A stretch of DNA of 64,000 nt from CAZNPH01 sp964574985 (GCA_964574985.1 CAZNPH010000002.1:1-64000), one strand, 5' to 3'; positions 54,716-64,000 are shown, numbered from the stretch's first letter. Numbers and translations are program-made. The notes: generated by a model from the letters alone, not told the origin.

Positions 54716-55879
54716 TTATCCCAATGCCTGCAGGGCATAGGCGATCAGCACACCCAGGTAGTTGCCGACCGCGTATCCCGCAATACCGATGATCAGTCCC
54801 GTCAGGATGATGTCCCTGTTCTTCAGTGCGCCTGCAACCACGGGAACGAAAGGCGGTGAACAAATCAGGGCGGAACCCGAAATGATCACAGTATCGGCGT
54901 CGATCCTGAAAAATCTGGCCAGCAGTACATGCAGGAAATGGGAGCCGAACATGGCAAGCCCAACATACCAGAAAAGATTGAACGAGATGTTCACAAGCTT
55001 GCTGATATCCGCCATGGAAGCGACCACAAGGCAGAATATCAATATCAGGTACATGCCGGTTTGAAAGGTCATTTTGATTTTTTTTACCCTGGGCACGAAG
55101 GAAAATCCTATGCCGAAGGTGGTGATGAGCAGGATGATCGCCGCCGTCGAAAATTTATCGGGGAAGAGCAGGCTGAGGCCGTAACTTACAGCGAATATCA
55201 GAACGGAAAGTCCGAATGACCCCAGTGCAGGGAAAAAGGTTTTCCGGCGGAAATACCCTTCATAGGATTCGTATTCCGCTTTGAGATCGATTTTTTCCGT
55301 TGCCGGATGATCGTTTTCAAGGGGTTTGAATTTTGGCAAAAACAACTGAAAAACCCTTTGCCCTATGGAAAGAATAAAAACCAGATAAATGGCTCCCAGT
55401 GCCACTTCATATGTATGGGTCATCAGATAGATCTCCGTGTCCACGTTCAGGGCGGTTTTCATGGCTGCCATGTTGGGTGTCCCCCCTGTATACACGCCGG
55501 TCAGCAAACCTGCAATTTTCCAGGCTTCGTCAATGCTGTCCCGGAAGATCAGGTGTCCTGCGAAGATCAACAGCACCACGGTGATCAGTCCAAGCAACAG
55601 GGAAGTGAAAGCCGGCCCCGCTATTTTAAACCAGCGTTTCACATCCATGGAAAACAGAATAAGGGGCAGTGCCAGAGGAACCGAAAGCCTGGTAAGCCAG
55701 TCCTGATACACATATGCCCCTTCGGGAAGGATGCCGGTATTGCCGATGATGGCCCCCAGGACATAGCAGATAAGCACGCCTCCCGTTTTCTCAACGATCA
55801 CGTATTTGCCCTCGAGGTATATGATCAACACAGGCATAAATAAAAAAAAGGCGATCATAAGGATGATGTGGATATCCAT
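54716..55879 (-). CDS. DUF819 family membrane protein
   Basis: 387 residues, about eleven hydrophobic helices. Typical DUF819 segments: GVYTGGTPNMAAMKTAL and SGSALICSPPFVPVVAGALKNRDIILTGLIIG near the C-terminus. A charged loop (about 185-220) lies between the two halves. Presumed transporter; the substrate is unknown. The upstream gap 55880-56162 holds the hppA promoter. Confidence 0.85.
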   Translation of the reverse strand: MDIHIILMIAFFLFMPVLIIYLEGKYVIVEKTGGVLICYVLGAIIGNTGILPEGAYVYQDWLTRLSVPLALPLILFSMDVKRWFKIAGPAFTSLLLGLITVVLLIFAGHLIFRDSIDEAWKIAGLLTGVYTGGTPNMAAMKTALNVDTEIYLMTHTYEVALGAIYLVFILSIGQRVFQLFLPKFKPLENDHPATEKIDLKAEYESYEGYFRRKTFFPALGSFGLSVLIFAVSYGLSLLFPDKFSTAAIILLITTFGIGFSFVPRVKKIKMTFQTGMYLILIFCLVVASMADISKLVNISFNLFWYVGLAMFGSHFLHVLLARFFRIDADTVIISGSALICSPPFVPVVAGALKNRDIILTGLIIGIAGYAVGNYLGVLIAYALQALG

Positions 55880-56047
55880 ACAAACGGTTTTTGATTGGAT
55901 GGGAAAGGGTCTTTTGGCGAAGCAATTTAGTAAAACTATTTGACAGCCCTGTTTTTTTGAATGTTCGTTCCTTTATCCGGTTGTATCTGTATTCATTACC
56001 GGAAGGGGAGGTCGGGTTGAAATATTCAGGATTTGGTTATACCCGGT

Positions 56048-56080
56048 TTTGATTTTCCCGGAAATTTTTCACTATCTTTA
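56048..56080 (+). promoter_or_regulatory. Promoter of hppA
   Basis: TTTG (56048-56051), a 21-base spacer and TATCTTTA (56073-56080, one mismatch to TAnnTTTG), 82 bases before the start at 56163. Confidence 0.55.
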
Positions 56081-56162
56081 CGCTTCAAAATTCCGGGTTC
56101 ATTGAAACATATTGATTTCTAAATCATTATAAATAAAGTATTAACAATTAAAAAAATTCATC

Positions 56163-58352
56163 ATGCAAAGTAACTTATTCTGGTTTGTTCCGCTGGCTTC
56201 TGTTTTGGCATTGTTTTTTGCCTGGTACTTTTTCAGGACCATGATGAGGGAAAGTGAGGGAACAGACACCATGAAAAGAATAGCATCTCATGTCAGAAGA
56301 GGTGCAATGGCTTACCTGAGGCAACAGTACAAGGTGGTGGGAATTTTTTTCATCATTCTGTCATTGATTTTCGTTCTTCTGGCATACGGTTTCAATCTTC
56401 AGAACGGATGGGTTCCTTTTGCTTTTCTGACAGGAGGCTTTTTTTCGGCCCTGGCCGGTTTTATCGGGATGCGGGCCGCCACACTGGCTTCTGCACGGAC
56501 CACCAATGCATGCAGAAGATCACTTAACGCCGGATTGAAAGTATCTTTCAGAAGCGGGGCGGTCATGGGCCTGGTGGTGGTCGGACTCGGATTGCTGGAT
56601 ATTTCCATATGGTTCATTATTCTGAATCATTTTGTGGATGTTGAGCCCGGTCATAAGCTCGCCATCATCACCACCACCATGCTGACCTTTGGAATGGGAG
56701 CTTCCACACAGGCCCTGTTTGCAAGGGTCGGTGGAGGAATCTATACCAAAGCCGCAGATGTCGGTGCTGACCTGGTGGGTAAGGTCGAAGCGGATATACC
56801 GGAAGATGACCCCAGGAATCCGGCTACCATTGCAGACAATGTGGGTGATAATGTGGGTGACGTGGCCGGAATGGGCGCAGACCTATATGAGTCCTATTGC
56901 GGATCCATACTGGCGACGGCCGCACTGGGCGCCGCGGCATTTGCAAAGGACCCTGTACTTCAGTTCAAATCGGTTCTTGCCCCCATGATGATCGCGGCTG
57001 TGGGGATCCTTCTTTCCATTTTGGGGATCTTCCTGGTCAGGTCCAGGGAAGAGGCCACCCAAAAGAATCTTCTTACATCTCTTTCCAGGGGTGTAAATAC
57101 AAGTTCAATCCTGATCGTTGTTTTTGCCTGGTTGATCCTTTATGTGCTTAAACTGGACAATTTGTGGGGGATCTGGGCTGCCATTGTGACCGGTTTGCTG
57201 GTGGGGATCGTCATTGGAAAAGCCACTGAATTTTTTACTTCCGAAGAATACAGGCCTACACAGAAAATCGCGGAAAGTTCGGAAACCGGACCTGCTACCG
57301 TGATCATTTCCGGTATAGGGACCGGTATGGTGTCTACGACCATCCCGGTTCTTTCGGTGGTGATCGGGATTATTTTTGCTTATTTGTTTGCTTCCGGGTT
57401 TGAATTGGCCAACACGGGCATGGGATTATACGGCATCGGAATTGCTGCCGTGGGAATGCTTTCCACATTGGGGATCACCCTGGCCACCGATGCATACGGG
57501 CCGATCGCGGACAACGCCGGCGGTAATGCAGAAATGAGCGCATTGGGCCCGGAGGTCAGAAAAAGGACCGATGCGCTGGACTCCCTGGGAAATACAACAG
57601 CTGCAACAGGAAAGGGGTTTGCAATTGGTTCTGCAGCACTTACTGCACTGGCCCTTCTGGCATCATACGTGGAGGAGGTCAGGATCGGCCTGGTCAGAAT
57701 CGGTACGGAAACTTTGGATATCGGGAACAATGTGATGGTCGCCGTAAGGTCGGCCAGTCTGAAGGATTTTATGGATTTCTATGATGTAACCCTGATGAAT
57801 CCCAAAGTTCTGGTCGGTATTTTCATTGGTTCCATGATGGCATTTTTGTTTTGTGGTCTGACCATGAACGCGGTGGGCCGTGCTGCTGCCCGGATGGTTG
57901 AGGAAGTGCGCCGGCAGTTCCGGGAGGTCAAAGGCATTATGACAGGGGAGACCGAACCTGAGTACGCCAAGTGTGTTGCCATTTCCACAAAAGGTGCACA
58001 AATTGAAATGATCACACCTTCCCTGCTTGCCATCATCATCCCCATCATTGTCGGATTGCTGTTCGGTGTTTCCGGAACCATGGGGTTGCTGGTAGGCGGA
58101 CTCGGAGCGGGGTTTGTTCTGGCCATATTTATGGCCAATGCCGGAGGTGCCTGGGACAATGCCAAAAAATTCATTGAAAAAGGAAACCTGGGCGGAAAAG
58201 GCTCATCCAATCACAAGGCGGCCATTATCGGCGATACAGTGGGAGATCCCTTTAAGGACACGTCAGGTCCCAGTCTGAATATCCTGATCAAACTGATGAG
58301 CATGGTCTCTATTGTGATGGCCGGTGTCACCGTGGCGGTGCATCTGCTCTAA
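56163..58352 (+). CDS. hppA: Membrane-bound ion-translocating pyrophosphatase, K+-dependent type
   Basis: 729 residues, about 16 transmembrane helices. The PPi-binding signature is present (DVGADLVGKVE, DNVGDNVGDVAGMGADL). The GNTTAATGKG segment has Ala480 and Gly483 where K+-independent enzymes have Lys and Thr, so it should be K+-dependent. Such enzymes in Bacteroidetes pump Na+ or both Na+ and H+. It converts PPi hydrolysis into an ion gradient. Own promoter; convergent with lpxH. Confidence 0.96.
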   Translation: MQSNLFWFVPLASVLALFFAWYFFRTMMRESEGTDTMKRIASHVRRGAMAYLRQQYKVVGIFFIILSLIFVLLAYGFNLQNGWVPFAFLTGGFFSALAGFIGMRAATLASARTTNACRRSLNAGLKVSFRSGAVMGLVVVGLGLLDISIWFIILNHFVDVEPGHKLAIITTTMLTFGMGASTQALFARVGGGIYTKAADVGADLVGKVEADIPEDDPRNPATIADNVGDNVGDVAGMGADLYESYCGSILATAALGAAAFAKDPVLQFKSVLAPMMIAAVGILLSILGIFLVRSREEATQKNLLTSLSRGVNTSSILIVVFAWLILYVLKLDNLWGIWAAIVTGLLVGIVIGKATEFFTSEEYRPTQKIAESSETGPATVIISGIGTGMVSTTIPVLSVVIGIIFAYLFASGFELANTGMGLYGIGIAAVGMLSTLGITLATDAYGPIADNAGGNAEMSALGPEVRKRTDALDSLGNTTAATGKGFAIGSAALTALALLASYVEEVRIGLVRIGTETLDIGNNVMVAVRSASLKDFMDFYDVTLMNPKVLVGIFIGSMMAFLFCGLTMNAVGRAAARMVEEVRRQFREVKGIMTGETEPEYAKCVAISTKGAQIEMITPSLLAIIIPIIVGLLFGVSGTMGLLVGGLGAGFVLAIFMANAGGAWDNAKKFIEKGNLGGKGSSNHKAAIIGDTVGDPFKDTSGPSLNILIKLMSMVSIVMAGVTVAVHLL

Positions 58353-58358
58353 ATGCTT

Positions 58359-59123
58359 TTATGCTTCGAACCGGTGCAGGCTGACGCGTTTTCCGTCAAA
58401 AACTGCATAACTGAAATTCACGATCCAGTCGCCTGTCAGGACCAATCGGCTTTTTTGGTTAAGATCCGATTCCATGGAAATGTGGCGGTGCCCGAAAATA
58501 AAATAATCGAAATGTTCGGTTTCGAGTTTTTCACTGGCAAACCGGAAGAGGGATTCATTTTCCTCGCCCAGGAATTCGAGGGCTATTCCCTTGGCATACC
58601 GGCTTTTCCTTGACCAGCGGTGTGCAAATGCCATGGAAAGATTGGGATGGATCCGGGCATACAGCCATTGAAGGGTTTTGCTGGTAAATATTTTCTTCAG
58701 GAATTTGTACCCTTTTTCTCCCGGACCGAGTCCGTCCCCATGGGCGATAAAAAATTTTTTTCCGTTGATCTCCCGGATCTGGGGACCGCGGTGAATGATC
58801 ATCCCGGTTTCTTCAGGCAAATAATCAAAGACCCATACATCATGATTTCCGGTGAAGAAATGAACCGGGATACCGGAATCGGTCAGTTCCGCGATCTTTC
58901 CCAGAAACCTTGTAAATCCCCGGGGGACCACCTTCCGGTATTCGAACCAGTAATCGAAAATATCTCCCAGCAGGACAATTTCACCGGCATGGCCCTTGAT
59001 GCTGTCCAGCCACCTGACCAGTTTTTTCTCACGTTCGAGGCTTTTTTCACGCGGAGGCATGCCAAGATGGGAATCCCCCATGAAATATACAATATTTTGA
59101 TCTTGTCTTGTCAATGTCATCAT
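58359..59123 (-). CDS. lpxH: UDP-2,3-diacylglucosamine diphosphatase
   Basis: 254-residue calcineurin-like phosphoesterase with metal-binding motifs GDSHLG, GDIFDYWF, GNHDVW, HGDGLG and GHRH. It removes UMP from UDP-2,3-diacylglucosamine to give lipid X in lipid A synthesis. Last gene of the gatB-tlpA-tlpA'-lpxH operon, coupled to the gene upstream by a 4-base overlap. Confidence 0.92.
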   Translation of the reverse strand: MMTLTRQDQNIVYFMGDSHLGMPPREKSLEREKKLVRWLDSIKGHAGEIVLLGDIFDYWFEYRKVVPRGFTRFLGKIAELTDSGIPVHFFTGNHDVWVFDYLPEETGMIIHRGPQIREINGKKFFIAHGDGLGPGEKGYKFLKKIFTSKTLQWLYARIHPNLSMAFAHRWSRKSRYAKGIALEFLGEENESLFRFASEKLETEHFDYFIFGHRHISMESDLNQKSRLVLTGDWIVNFSYAVFDGKRVSLHRFEA

Positions 59124-60274
59124 TCGAAAATGTTGGCCAGCTTGCGCTGAAGCGCCTTTTTGTTGAGATCCCGGCCAATGATGTTCCGCTGTTCATCGAT
59201 CAGGAAGCTGGTGGGAAGGTTCTGCACGTTGTATTTGCCGGGCAGACTTGAATTGGGGAATTGTTCATCGATCACGTTGATCCATGGATAAACTTCAAAT
59301 CTTACAGATTTTTCCCATTTTTCCCGGTCGTTGTCAAAGGAGACCTGGTAAATCTCCAGGCCCTTTTGATGATAACGGTTGTATATTTCCTTCAGGTCCA
59401 CATTGTATGAAATGCTGGCCGGACTCCAGCTGGCCCAGAAGTTCAGGATAATGGCTTTGCCGTCAACCTGGGAAAGGCGAAGGGTATCCCCTTCCATTCC
59501 CGGTAATGCAATTTCCGGAAGCCTTGATTCGGTCTGGTCAATCAGATTATCGAGAGCGGAATTATACAAACGTTTTTCCATGTTTGCCGCATCGGAAACC
59601 AGCGCCCGGACATGTTTGGATGCCGGGTACAGGGTATCCAGTACCTGGGCGGTGATCTTCAGTAATTGAATGTCTTTGTTCTGATTCAGAACAAAATTAT
59701 CATCTTCCAGTTTTTGATATAAGGCGTAAATTGCTGCCAGGGAGGAACGGTTTTCGAGGACGTAGCCGATGCTGTACCTTCTTTGTGCATCGATCACCGA
59801 ATCGAGCTTCGATTGCATTTTCCGTGTAAATCCGGGGGAAGGATCAGGATGCTGTTTGAAGAGGTTCCGCAGGCTGTCCATTTTATGTTTCGTGACCAGG
59901 AGCCTTTCATTGAGTTTTTTCAGATCCCGGCTGCCCGGCGATCCGGCAACCTGATAATCCTTGCTGAAATTGCGGAGATTGCAATGGATTTGCACATTTT
60001 CACCGGGAGCAAGCAGCAGTGGTATCAACCGGTTGTCTCCAAGCCTGAGATTGTAGAATTTTGGATATTCCGCGGCAATCCTGAAATGAAAACTCCCGTC
60101 CTGTCCTGTTCTTGCGGAATCAACCGGAACGGATTGCTGAACTTGTTGTTCATCCAGAAAAATAATGTGCCGGTTGGATCCGTTCAGGGTTCCTTCAATC
60201 CTGATCACCTGGTCACGCTGACAGGAAAAAAGCATCAGAAACAAAAGTGCTGCCGGGCCATAAATTGTCCTCAT
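59120..60274 (-). CDS. Thioredoxin-like lipoprotein lacking the CxxC (TlpA/DUF4369 paralogue)
   Basis: 384 residues. The lipobox is at LFSC. An N-terminal DUF4369 domain (about 22-110) and a helical linker precede a C-terminal thioredoxin-like domain (about 255-384). Its active-site segment reads FWASWSPAS, with Ser284 and Ser287 replacing both cysteines. The downstream NLPTSFLID cis-Pro region is kept. It overlaps its intact paralogue upstream and lpxH downstream by 4 bases each. It is probably not a disulfide reductase and may bind or scaffold. Confidence 0.88.
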   Translation of the reverse strand: MRTIYGPAALLFLMLFSCQRDQVIRIEGTLNGSNRHIIFLDEQQVQQSVPVDSARTGQDGSFHFRIAAEYPKFYNLRLGDNRLIPLLLAPGENVQIHCNLRNFSKDYQVAGSPGSRDLKKLNERLLVTKHKMDSLRNLFKQHPDPSPGFTRKMQSKLDSVIDAQRRYSIGYVLENRSSLAAIYALYQKLEDDNFVLNQNKDIQLLKITAQVLDTLYPASKHVRALVSDAANMEKRLYNSALDNLIDQTESRLPEIALPGMEGDTLRLSQVDGKAIILNFWASWSPASISYNVDLKEIYNRYHQKGLEIYQVSFDNDREKWEKSVRFEVYPWINVIDEQFPNSSLPGKYNVQNLPTSFLIDEQRNIIGRDLNKKALQRKLANIFE

Positions 60275-61446
60275 GGCTTATCGGGATGAAATATTTCTTT
60301 AAGTGTTTTATTTAATTGTTCTCCTCTCAGGTTGGAAGCGATCACCTTGCCTTCCTTATCCAGCAGGAAATTGGCCGGTATTCCTTTGAGGTTGTATACC
60401 GGAACGACCACCGATTCCCAGAATTTCAGGTCACTTACATGGATCCAGTCCAGCCGGTCATTTTTAATGGCTTTTATCCAGGGCTCGCGGCTTTTGTCCA
60501 GGGAGACCTGATAAATCTCCAGGCCCTTTTTATGGTATTTGTTGTAGGCTTTCACCAGATTGGGATGTTCTTTTCTGCAAGGTTCGCACCACGAAGCCCA
60601 GAAATCAAGCAGTACATAATTGCCCCGAAGGGAAGAAAGGAGAATGGTGTCTCCTTCCGGGTCCGGTAATGCAATTTCCGGTGCGGTTGATCCGGGTTTT
60701 AGCTGACTGGCAGCAAGTTCCATGTATTTCCGACGGTCCTTAAGGTCAAGTATTTGCCGGTGAAGATGCTCAACGGCATCGTACTGAGGATAAATCTCAC
60801 TGAGTGAGCTGTCCACCATATGGTAATATTTCATGTCTTCGTCCGGGTCAAGGACCGACATATTGGGACCTACCTGTTGGTATAGTGCCATGAGACTGGC
60901 CAGTGAATTCAGGTTCCGCTTGATGAAATCAATGGTGAATTTTCTCTGGTTTTGTGCTATTTCCATGTACTTTGCATCCAGTCTTTCTTTGGTTTTTAGA
61001 AAACCGGGTTCATTCAGGCTGTCCTGAAAGACCTGCCTGAGCTTCTTAATTTTCTCAAGGTTTCTGTTCAGTTCGCTGGTCAGGATGCGCACCTGCCTGC
61101 AGTCCTCCGAGCCTTCCACGGTGTATGTCTTTTCCAGGTTTTCATAATCGGCGGTAACCTTTACCTTGTCTCCCGGACCCAGTATCAGGGTGATGTAATC
61201 GTCCTTTCCGCTCATCAGGGCATAAAACCTTTCAAAAGAACCTTTTCCCGTCAGGCTGAATTCTCCGGATTCATTGATGACCATGGAATCCACATGACGA
61301 AGGTCAAAGGTGGTCATTTCTTGCAGGTATATGGTTTTTCCCGCGGAATTGGTCAGTTCGCCGTTGACGGTGAATTTTCGCGGCCGGTTTTTACAGGCCG
61401 TAACCAGAATGATCATTATGAATACGAAAGCTGTACGAATTCTCAT
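60271..61446 (-). CDS. TlpA-like thioredoxin-domain lipoprotein
   Basis: 391 residues with a lipobox at VTAC. A DUF4369-type N-terminal domain (FTVNGELTNSAGKTIYLQEM), a helical linker and a C-terminal thioredoxin-like domain with an intact CEPC (C287, C290) in FWASWCEPCRKEH. Probably a periplasm-facing disulfide reductase anchored in a membrane. It lies 2 bases after gatB and overlaps the CxxC-less paralogue by 4 bases. Confidence 0.92.
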   Translation of the reverse strand: MRIRTAFVFIMIILVTACKNRPRKFTVNGELTNSAGKTIYLQEMTTFDLRHVDSMVINESGEFSLTGKGSFERFYALMSGKDDYITLILGPGDKVKVTADYENLEKTYTVEGSEDCRQVRILTSELNRNLEKIKKLRQVFQDSLNEPGFLKTKERLDAKYMEIAQNQRKFTIDFIKRNLNSLASLMALYQQVGPNMSVLDPDEDMKYYHMVDSSLSEIYPQYDAVEHLHRQILDLKDRRKYMELAASQLKPGSTAPEIALPDPEGDTILLSSLRGNYVLLDFWASWCEPCRKEHPNLVKAYNKYHKKGLEIYQVSLDKSREPWIKAIKNDRLDWIHVSDLKFWESVVVPVYNLKGIPANFLLDKEGKVIASNLRGEQLNKTLKEIFHPDKP

Positions 61447-61448
61447 TT

Positions 61449-62912
61449 TTATTTATTCCTTTTTGCAAGTTCCTTCATTAAAAGTTCATTGATTTTCCGG
61501 GGATCGAATTTCCCTTTGCCTGCTTTCATAACCTCTCCCGTAAAAAATCCTGCCAGACCTTTTTTCCCTGCGTGGTATTTCCTGACTCTATCCGAATAAG
61601 AATCCAACGTGTTATGAATGGCCTTCAGTATGCTTTCCGCGTCGTTTTCCAGCAGCCAGTTGTTTTCGCGGGCTGCTTCGTAGGGATTTTCCCCGGGTTC
61701 TTCGGTCAGCAGGGGAAGGATCTTTTGGGCGGCGACCGTGTGGCTTACCTGCCCCCTTTCAATCATATCGATCAGTCCGGCTATTTTCCGGGGGTGCACA
61801 GGGAATTTTTCCATGGGAATGGATCGCTCGTTGAGGATTGACCTGACGGGACCCATGATCCAGTTTGCTGCAGTTTTCGGGGAGCGGGTCTCTTTGACAA
61901 CTTCCCGGAAATATGAAGCGGTGCTTCTGTCTTCGGTCAATATTTCGGCATCACAGGGGTTCAGGCCCAGTTGCCCGGTAAAGACATGATACAGCTCATC
62001 GGGAAGAGCCGGCATTTGTTCTCTCAGTTTTTCGATATGGTTTCCGGATACTTGAAGGGGCACCAGATCGGGTTCGGGGAAATAACGGTAATCATCTGCT
62101 TCTTCCTTGGTCCTTAGCAGCAGGGTCCTGTTCCCGGATTCATTATAACTGCGGGTTTGCTGATCTATCTTCTTTCCTGCTGCATCCATTTTCATTTGCC
62201 TGTCTGACTCATATTCAATGGCTTTCCGCACGTTGGCAAAGGAATTTAGATTTTTGATTTCACAGCGGGTGGTCAGTTTTTCTTCTCCCACGGGCCTGAC
62301 CGAAACATTTGCATCGCACCGGAGACTTCCTTCCTCCATGTTCCCGTTACTAATGCCGAGAAAACGAACCAGTCTCCGGATTTTATGCATGAACAGAAAT
62401 GCTTCTTCCCCGCTGCGCAGATCCGGTGCAGATACAATTTCGATCAGTGGTACGCCGGCACGGTTCAGGTCGACCGAAGAAAATTCAATGTGCTGGTCAT
62501 GAATACTTTTCCCGGCGTCTTCTTCCAAATGGATCCGGATCAACCTGACATGTTTTTCCTGTCCTGATATACGTATCCTGACCATTCCTCCGTTGCATAA
62601 AGGAGGCTCATGCTGCGAAATCTGATAACCTTTGGGCAGATCGGGATAGAAATAATTCTTTCTGGAAAAGATCAATTGTTCAGCAATCCCGGAACCGGTG
62701 GCCAAACCCATTAAAATGGCCGAATCCACGGCCTTTTGGTTTAAAAAAGGCAATGCTCCCGGATGTCCGAGCGAAACAGGACTTCCCGTTGTGTTGGGGG
62801 GGGATCCGAAAAGGTTGGGATCCCCTGAAAAAGTTTTGGTTCGTGTGGATAGCTGAACATGAACTTCAAGGCCTATGACGGTTTCATATGGAATTCCTGG
62901 ATTCATAACCAT
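61449..62912 (-). CDS. gatB: Aspartyl/glutamyl-tRNA amidotransferase subunit B
   Basis: 487 residues. GLEVHVQLSTRTKTFSGD, the zinc/magnesium-site region and VDLNRAGVPLIEIVSAPD are diagnostic. The C-terminal tRNA-binding YqeY-like tail ends with MKAGKGKFDPRKINELL. With GatA and GatC it amidates mischarged Glu-tRNA(Gln) or Asp-tRNA(Asn). gatA and gatC are not in the window. First gene of a four-gene operon. Confidence 0.96.
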   Translation of the reverse strand: MVMNPGIPYETVIGLEVHVQLSTRTKTFSGDPNLFGSPPNTTGSPVSLGHPGALPFLNQKAVDSAILMGLATGSGIAEQLIFSRKNYFYPDLPKGYQISQHEPPLCNGGMVRIRISGQEKHVRLIRIHLEEDAGKSIHDQHIEFSSVDLNRAGVPLIEIVSAPDLRSGEEAFLFMHKIRRLVRFLGISNGNMEEGSLRCDANVSVRPVGEEKLTTRCEIKNLNSFANVRKAIEYESDRQMKMDAAGKKIDQQTRSYNESGNRTLLLRTKEEADDYRYFPEPDLVPLQVSGNHIEKLREQMPALPDELYHVFTGQLGLNPCDAEILTEDRSTASYFREVVKETRSPKTAANWIMGPVRSILNERSIPMEKFPVHPRKIAGLIDMIERGQVSHTVAAQKILPLLTEEPGENPYEAARENNWLLENDAESILKAIHNTLDSYSDRVRKYHAGKKGLAGFFTGEVMKAGKGKFDPRKINELLMKELAKRNK

Positions 62913-63075
62913 ATTCCGGATATGATGTACAATGCGAAGATATATATTCTACTGCAATGAGCAACACGAAAAATTAACGTGATAAATCGGGGAAGAATAT
63001 TCATATGATAAGGAAAATTTCAATATTTGTAGGTTTTTGACATCTTCATTATTATCCCGTAAATCAAACAAAGCA

Positions 63076-64000
63076 ATGGACAAAAACAATCCCGTGGTCG
63101 AAAATCTTTTCGAAATCAGCTGGGAAGTATGCAATTATGTCAGCGGGATCCATACGGTGATCTCCTCGAAAGTACTGGAAATCGGAAAAAGGATTCAGGG
63201 AACATATCTTTTGATCGGCCCCGATACCTGGAGGGATTCGGGAGACAGTCAGGATTTCTCGGAAGACAAACGGCTTTTTCGCCCATGGAGGGAGAAAATG
63301 CAACAGGAAGGATTCAGGATCAGGATCGGTCATTGGAATATCCCCGGTTCTCCGGCAACCATCCTGATCGATTTCACCACTTTCATGAACCAGAAAGACA
63401 AGATATTCAGTCATTTCTGGGAAAAATTCAGACTGGATTCCATTTCCGGCCAATGGGATTATATTGAACCGGCCTTGTTCGGGTACGCGGCAGGGAAGAC
63501 CATCGAGCGTTTTGCCGGTTACTACCTGGCACCAACAGGCAGGACCATTGCCCACTTTCATGAATGGTCCACGGGCACAGGTTTGCTGTATTTGCATGAA
63601 CATGCCCGGCAAATAGCAACAGTATTCACCACCCATTCCACAGTCATCGGAAAAGCCCTGGCCGGAAATAAAATGCCATTATACAGCCGCATGAAACATT
63701 ATGATGCGGATGCCAAATCCAATGATTTCAATGTGGTTTCCAAACAATCACTGGAGGAATTGTCTGCCGCCCATGCCGATGTTTTTACCACGGTAAGCAA
63801 GGTGACTGCCAGAGAATGCAAGCAATTCCTTAAACGGGAGGTTGACCTGGTGACTCCCAACGGACTGGAAGAGCGTTTGGTCACAAAAGATCAGGATTAT
63901 GAATCAGGGCGCCGGGAAGCCAGACAAATCCTGCTTCGTGTGGCCCGGGCCCTGACCGGCAAAAGAAACGGAGCAGAACCTTTTATCCTGGGGACGGCCG
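63076..64000 (+). CDS. Glycogen synthase, eukaryotic-type GT3 (partial, cut by window end)
   Basis: The first 308 codons are visible from ATG 63076; no stop is reached. FEISWEVCNYVSGIHTVISSK, then HFHEWSTGTGLLYL and ATVFTTHSTVIGKALAG, are the hallmarks of the GT3 glycogen synthase family (yeast Gsy type), which uses UDP-glucose and is found in Bacteroidetes. The GT-B C-terminal domain lies outside the window. Divergent from gatB across 163 bases. Confidence 0.88.
   Translation, partial: MDKNNPVVENLFEISWEVCNYVSGIHTVISSKVLEIGKRIQGTYLLIGPDTWRDSGDSQDFSEDKRLFRPWREKMQQEGFRIRIGHWNIPGSPATILIDFTTFMNQKDKIFSHFWEKFRLDSISGQWDYIEPALFGYAAGKTIERFAGYYLAPTGRTIAHFHEWSTGTGLLYLHEHARQIATVFTTHSTVIGKALAGNKMPLYSRMKHYDADAKSNDFNVVSKQSLEELSAAHADVFTTVSKVTARECKQFLKREVDLVTPNGLEERLVTKDQDYESGRREARQILLRVARALTGKRNGAEPFILGTA

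Noticed and set aside
1..64000. CRISPR array, rRNA or transposase
   Set aside because: No regularly spaced direct repeats, no rRNA-like blocks and no transposase or integrase motifs were seen.

Overview
The window looks like a chromosomal segment of a Bacteroidetes bacterium, probably of the Bacteroidales/Marinilabiliales type. Support comes from TAnnTTTG-type -7 promoter boxes, DUF4251 and DUF4369 proteins, a beta-propeller/Y_Y_Y/SpoIIE sensor, a methylmalonyl-CoA mutase operon, a eukaryotic-type (GT3) glycogen synthase, a long rpsP and typical Bacteroidetes lipoprotein signals. No rRNA, CRISPR array or insertion sequence was seen. One tRNA (Glu, anticodon TTC) is present.

Layout. Positions 1-9950 form an accessory, visibly AT-richer island. 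It holds a type I restriction-modification locus (hsdR, hsdM, hsdS) with two extra genes between hsdR and hsdM (an unrecognised 182-residue protein and an RNase H-like protein). Two genes follow hsdS: a PIN-GNAT-PUA-like fusion and an ASCH-domain protein. The island ends near tRNA-Glu and its terminator. From 10.3 kb the sequence is core genome: small envelope proteins; the operon fumC-mutA-mutB; a CAP-domain lipoprotein; a sodium:solute symporter; prmC-recX-prfB (release factor 2 with its programmed +1 frameshift, next to its own methyltransferase); ribD; a secreted TPR-caspase protein followed closely by a propeller-SpoIIE phosphatase; dnaE-trxA; a LOG-family protein; and rpsP-rimM.

From 36 to 48 kb there is a minus-strand run yidD, 10-TM transporter, dapD, glycosyltransferase and Sua5-type protein. 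A phosphofructokinase with PPi-type active-site motifs, a SPOR lipoprotein, a DUF434 protein, a serine/threonine dehydratase, two rhomboid proteases and mutL follow. From 48 to 64 kb come gmhA, comM, a frame-disrupted ATP-grasp plus methyltransferase region, a PPDK/PEP-synthase regulatory protein, a DUF819 membrane protein, a membrane pyrophosphatase, the tight operon gatB-tlpA-tlpA'-lpxH and the start of glycogen synthase, cut by the window end.

Themes. Succinate/propionate metabolism (fumC with mutAB) and pyrophosphate-linked energy metabolism (PPi-type PFK, K+-type membrane PPase, dikinase regulator) fit a fermentative anaerobe. The most unusual loci are the elaborated type I R-M island, the caspase/propeller-phosphatase pair, a three-copy dispersed intergenic repeat upstream of minus-strand genes, and a thioredoxin-like lipoprotein that has lost its CxxC beside an intact paralogue.
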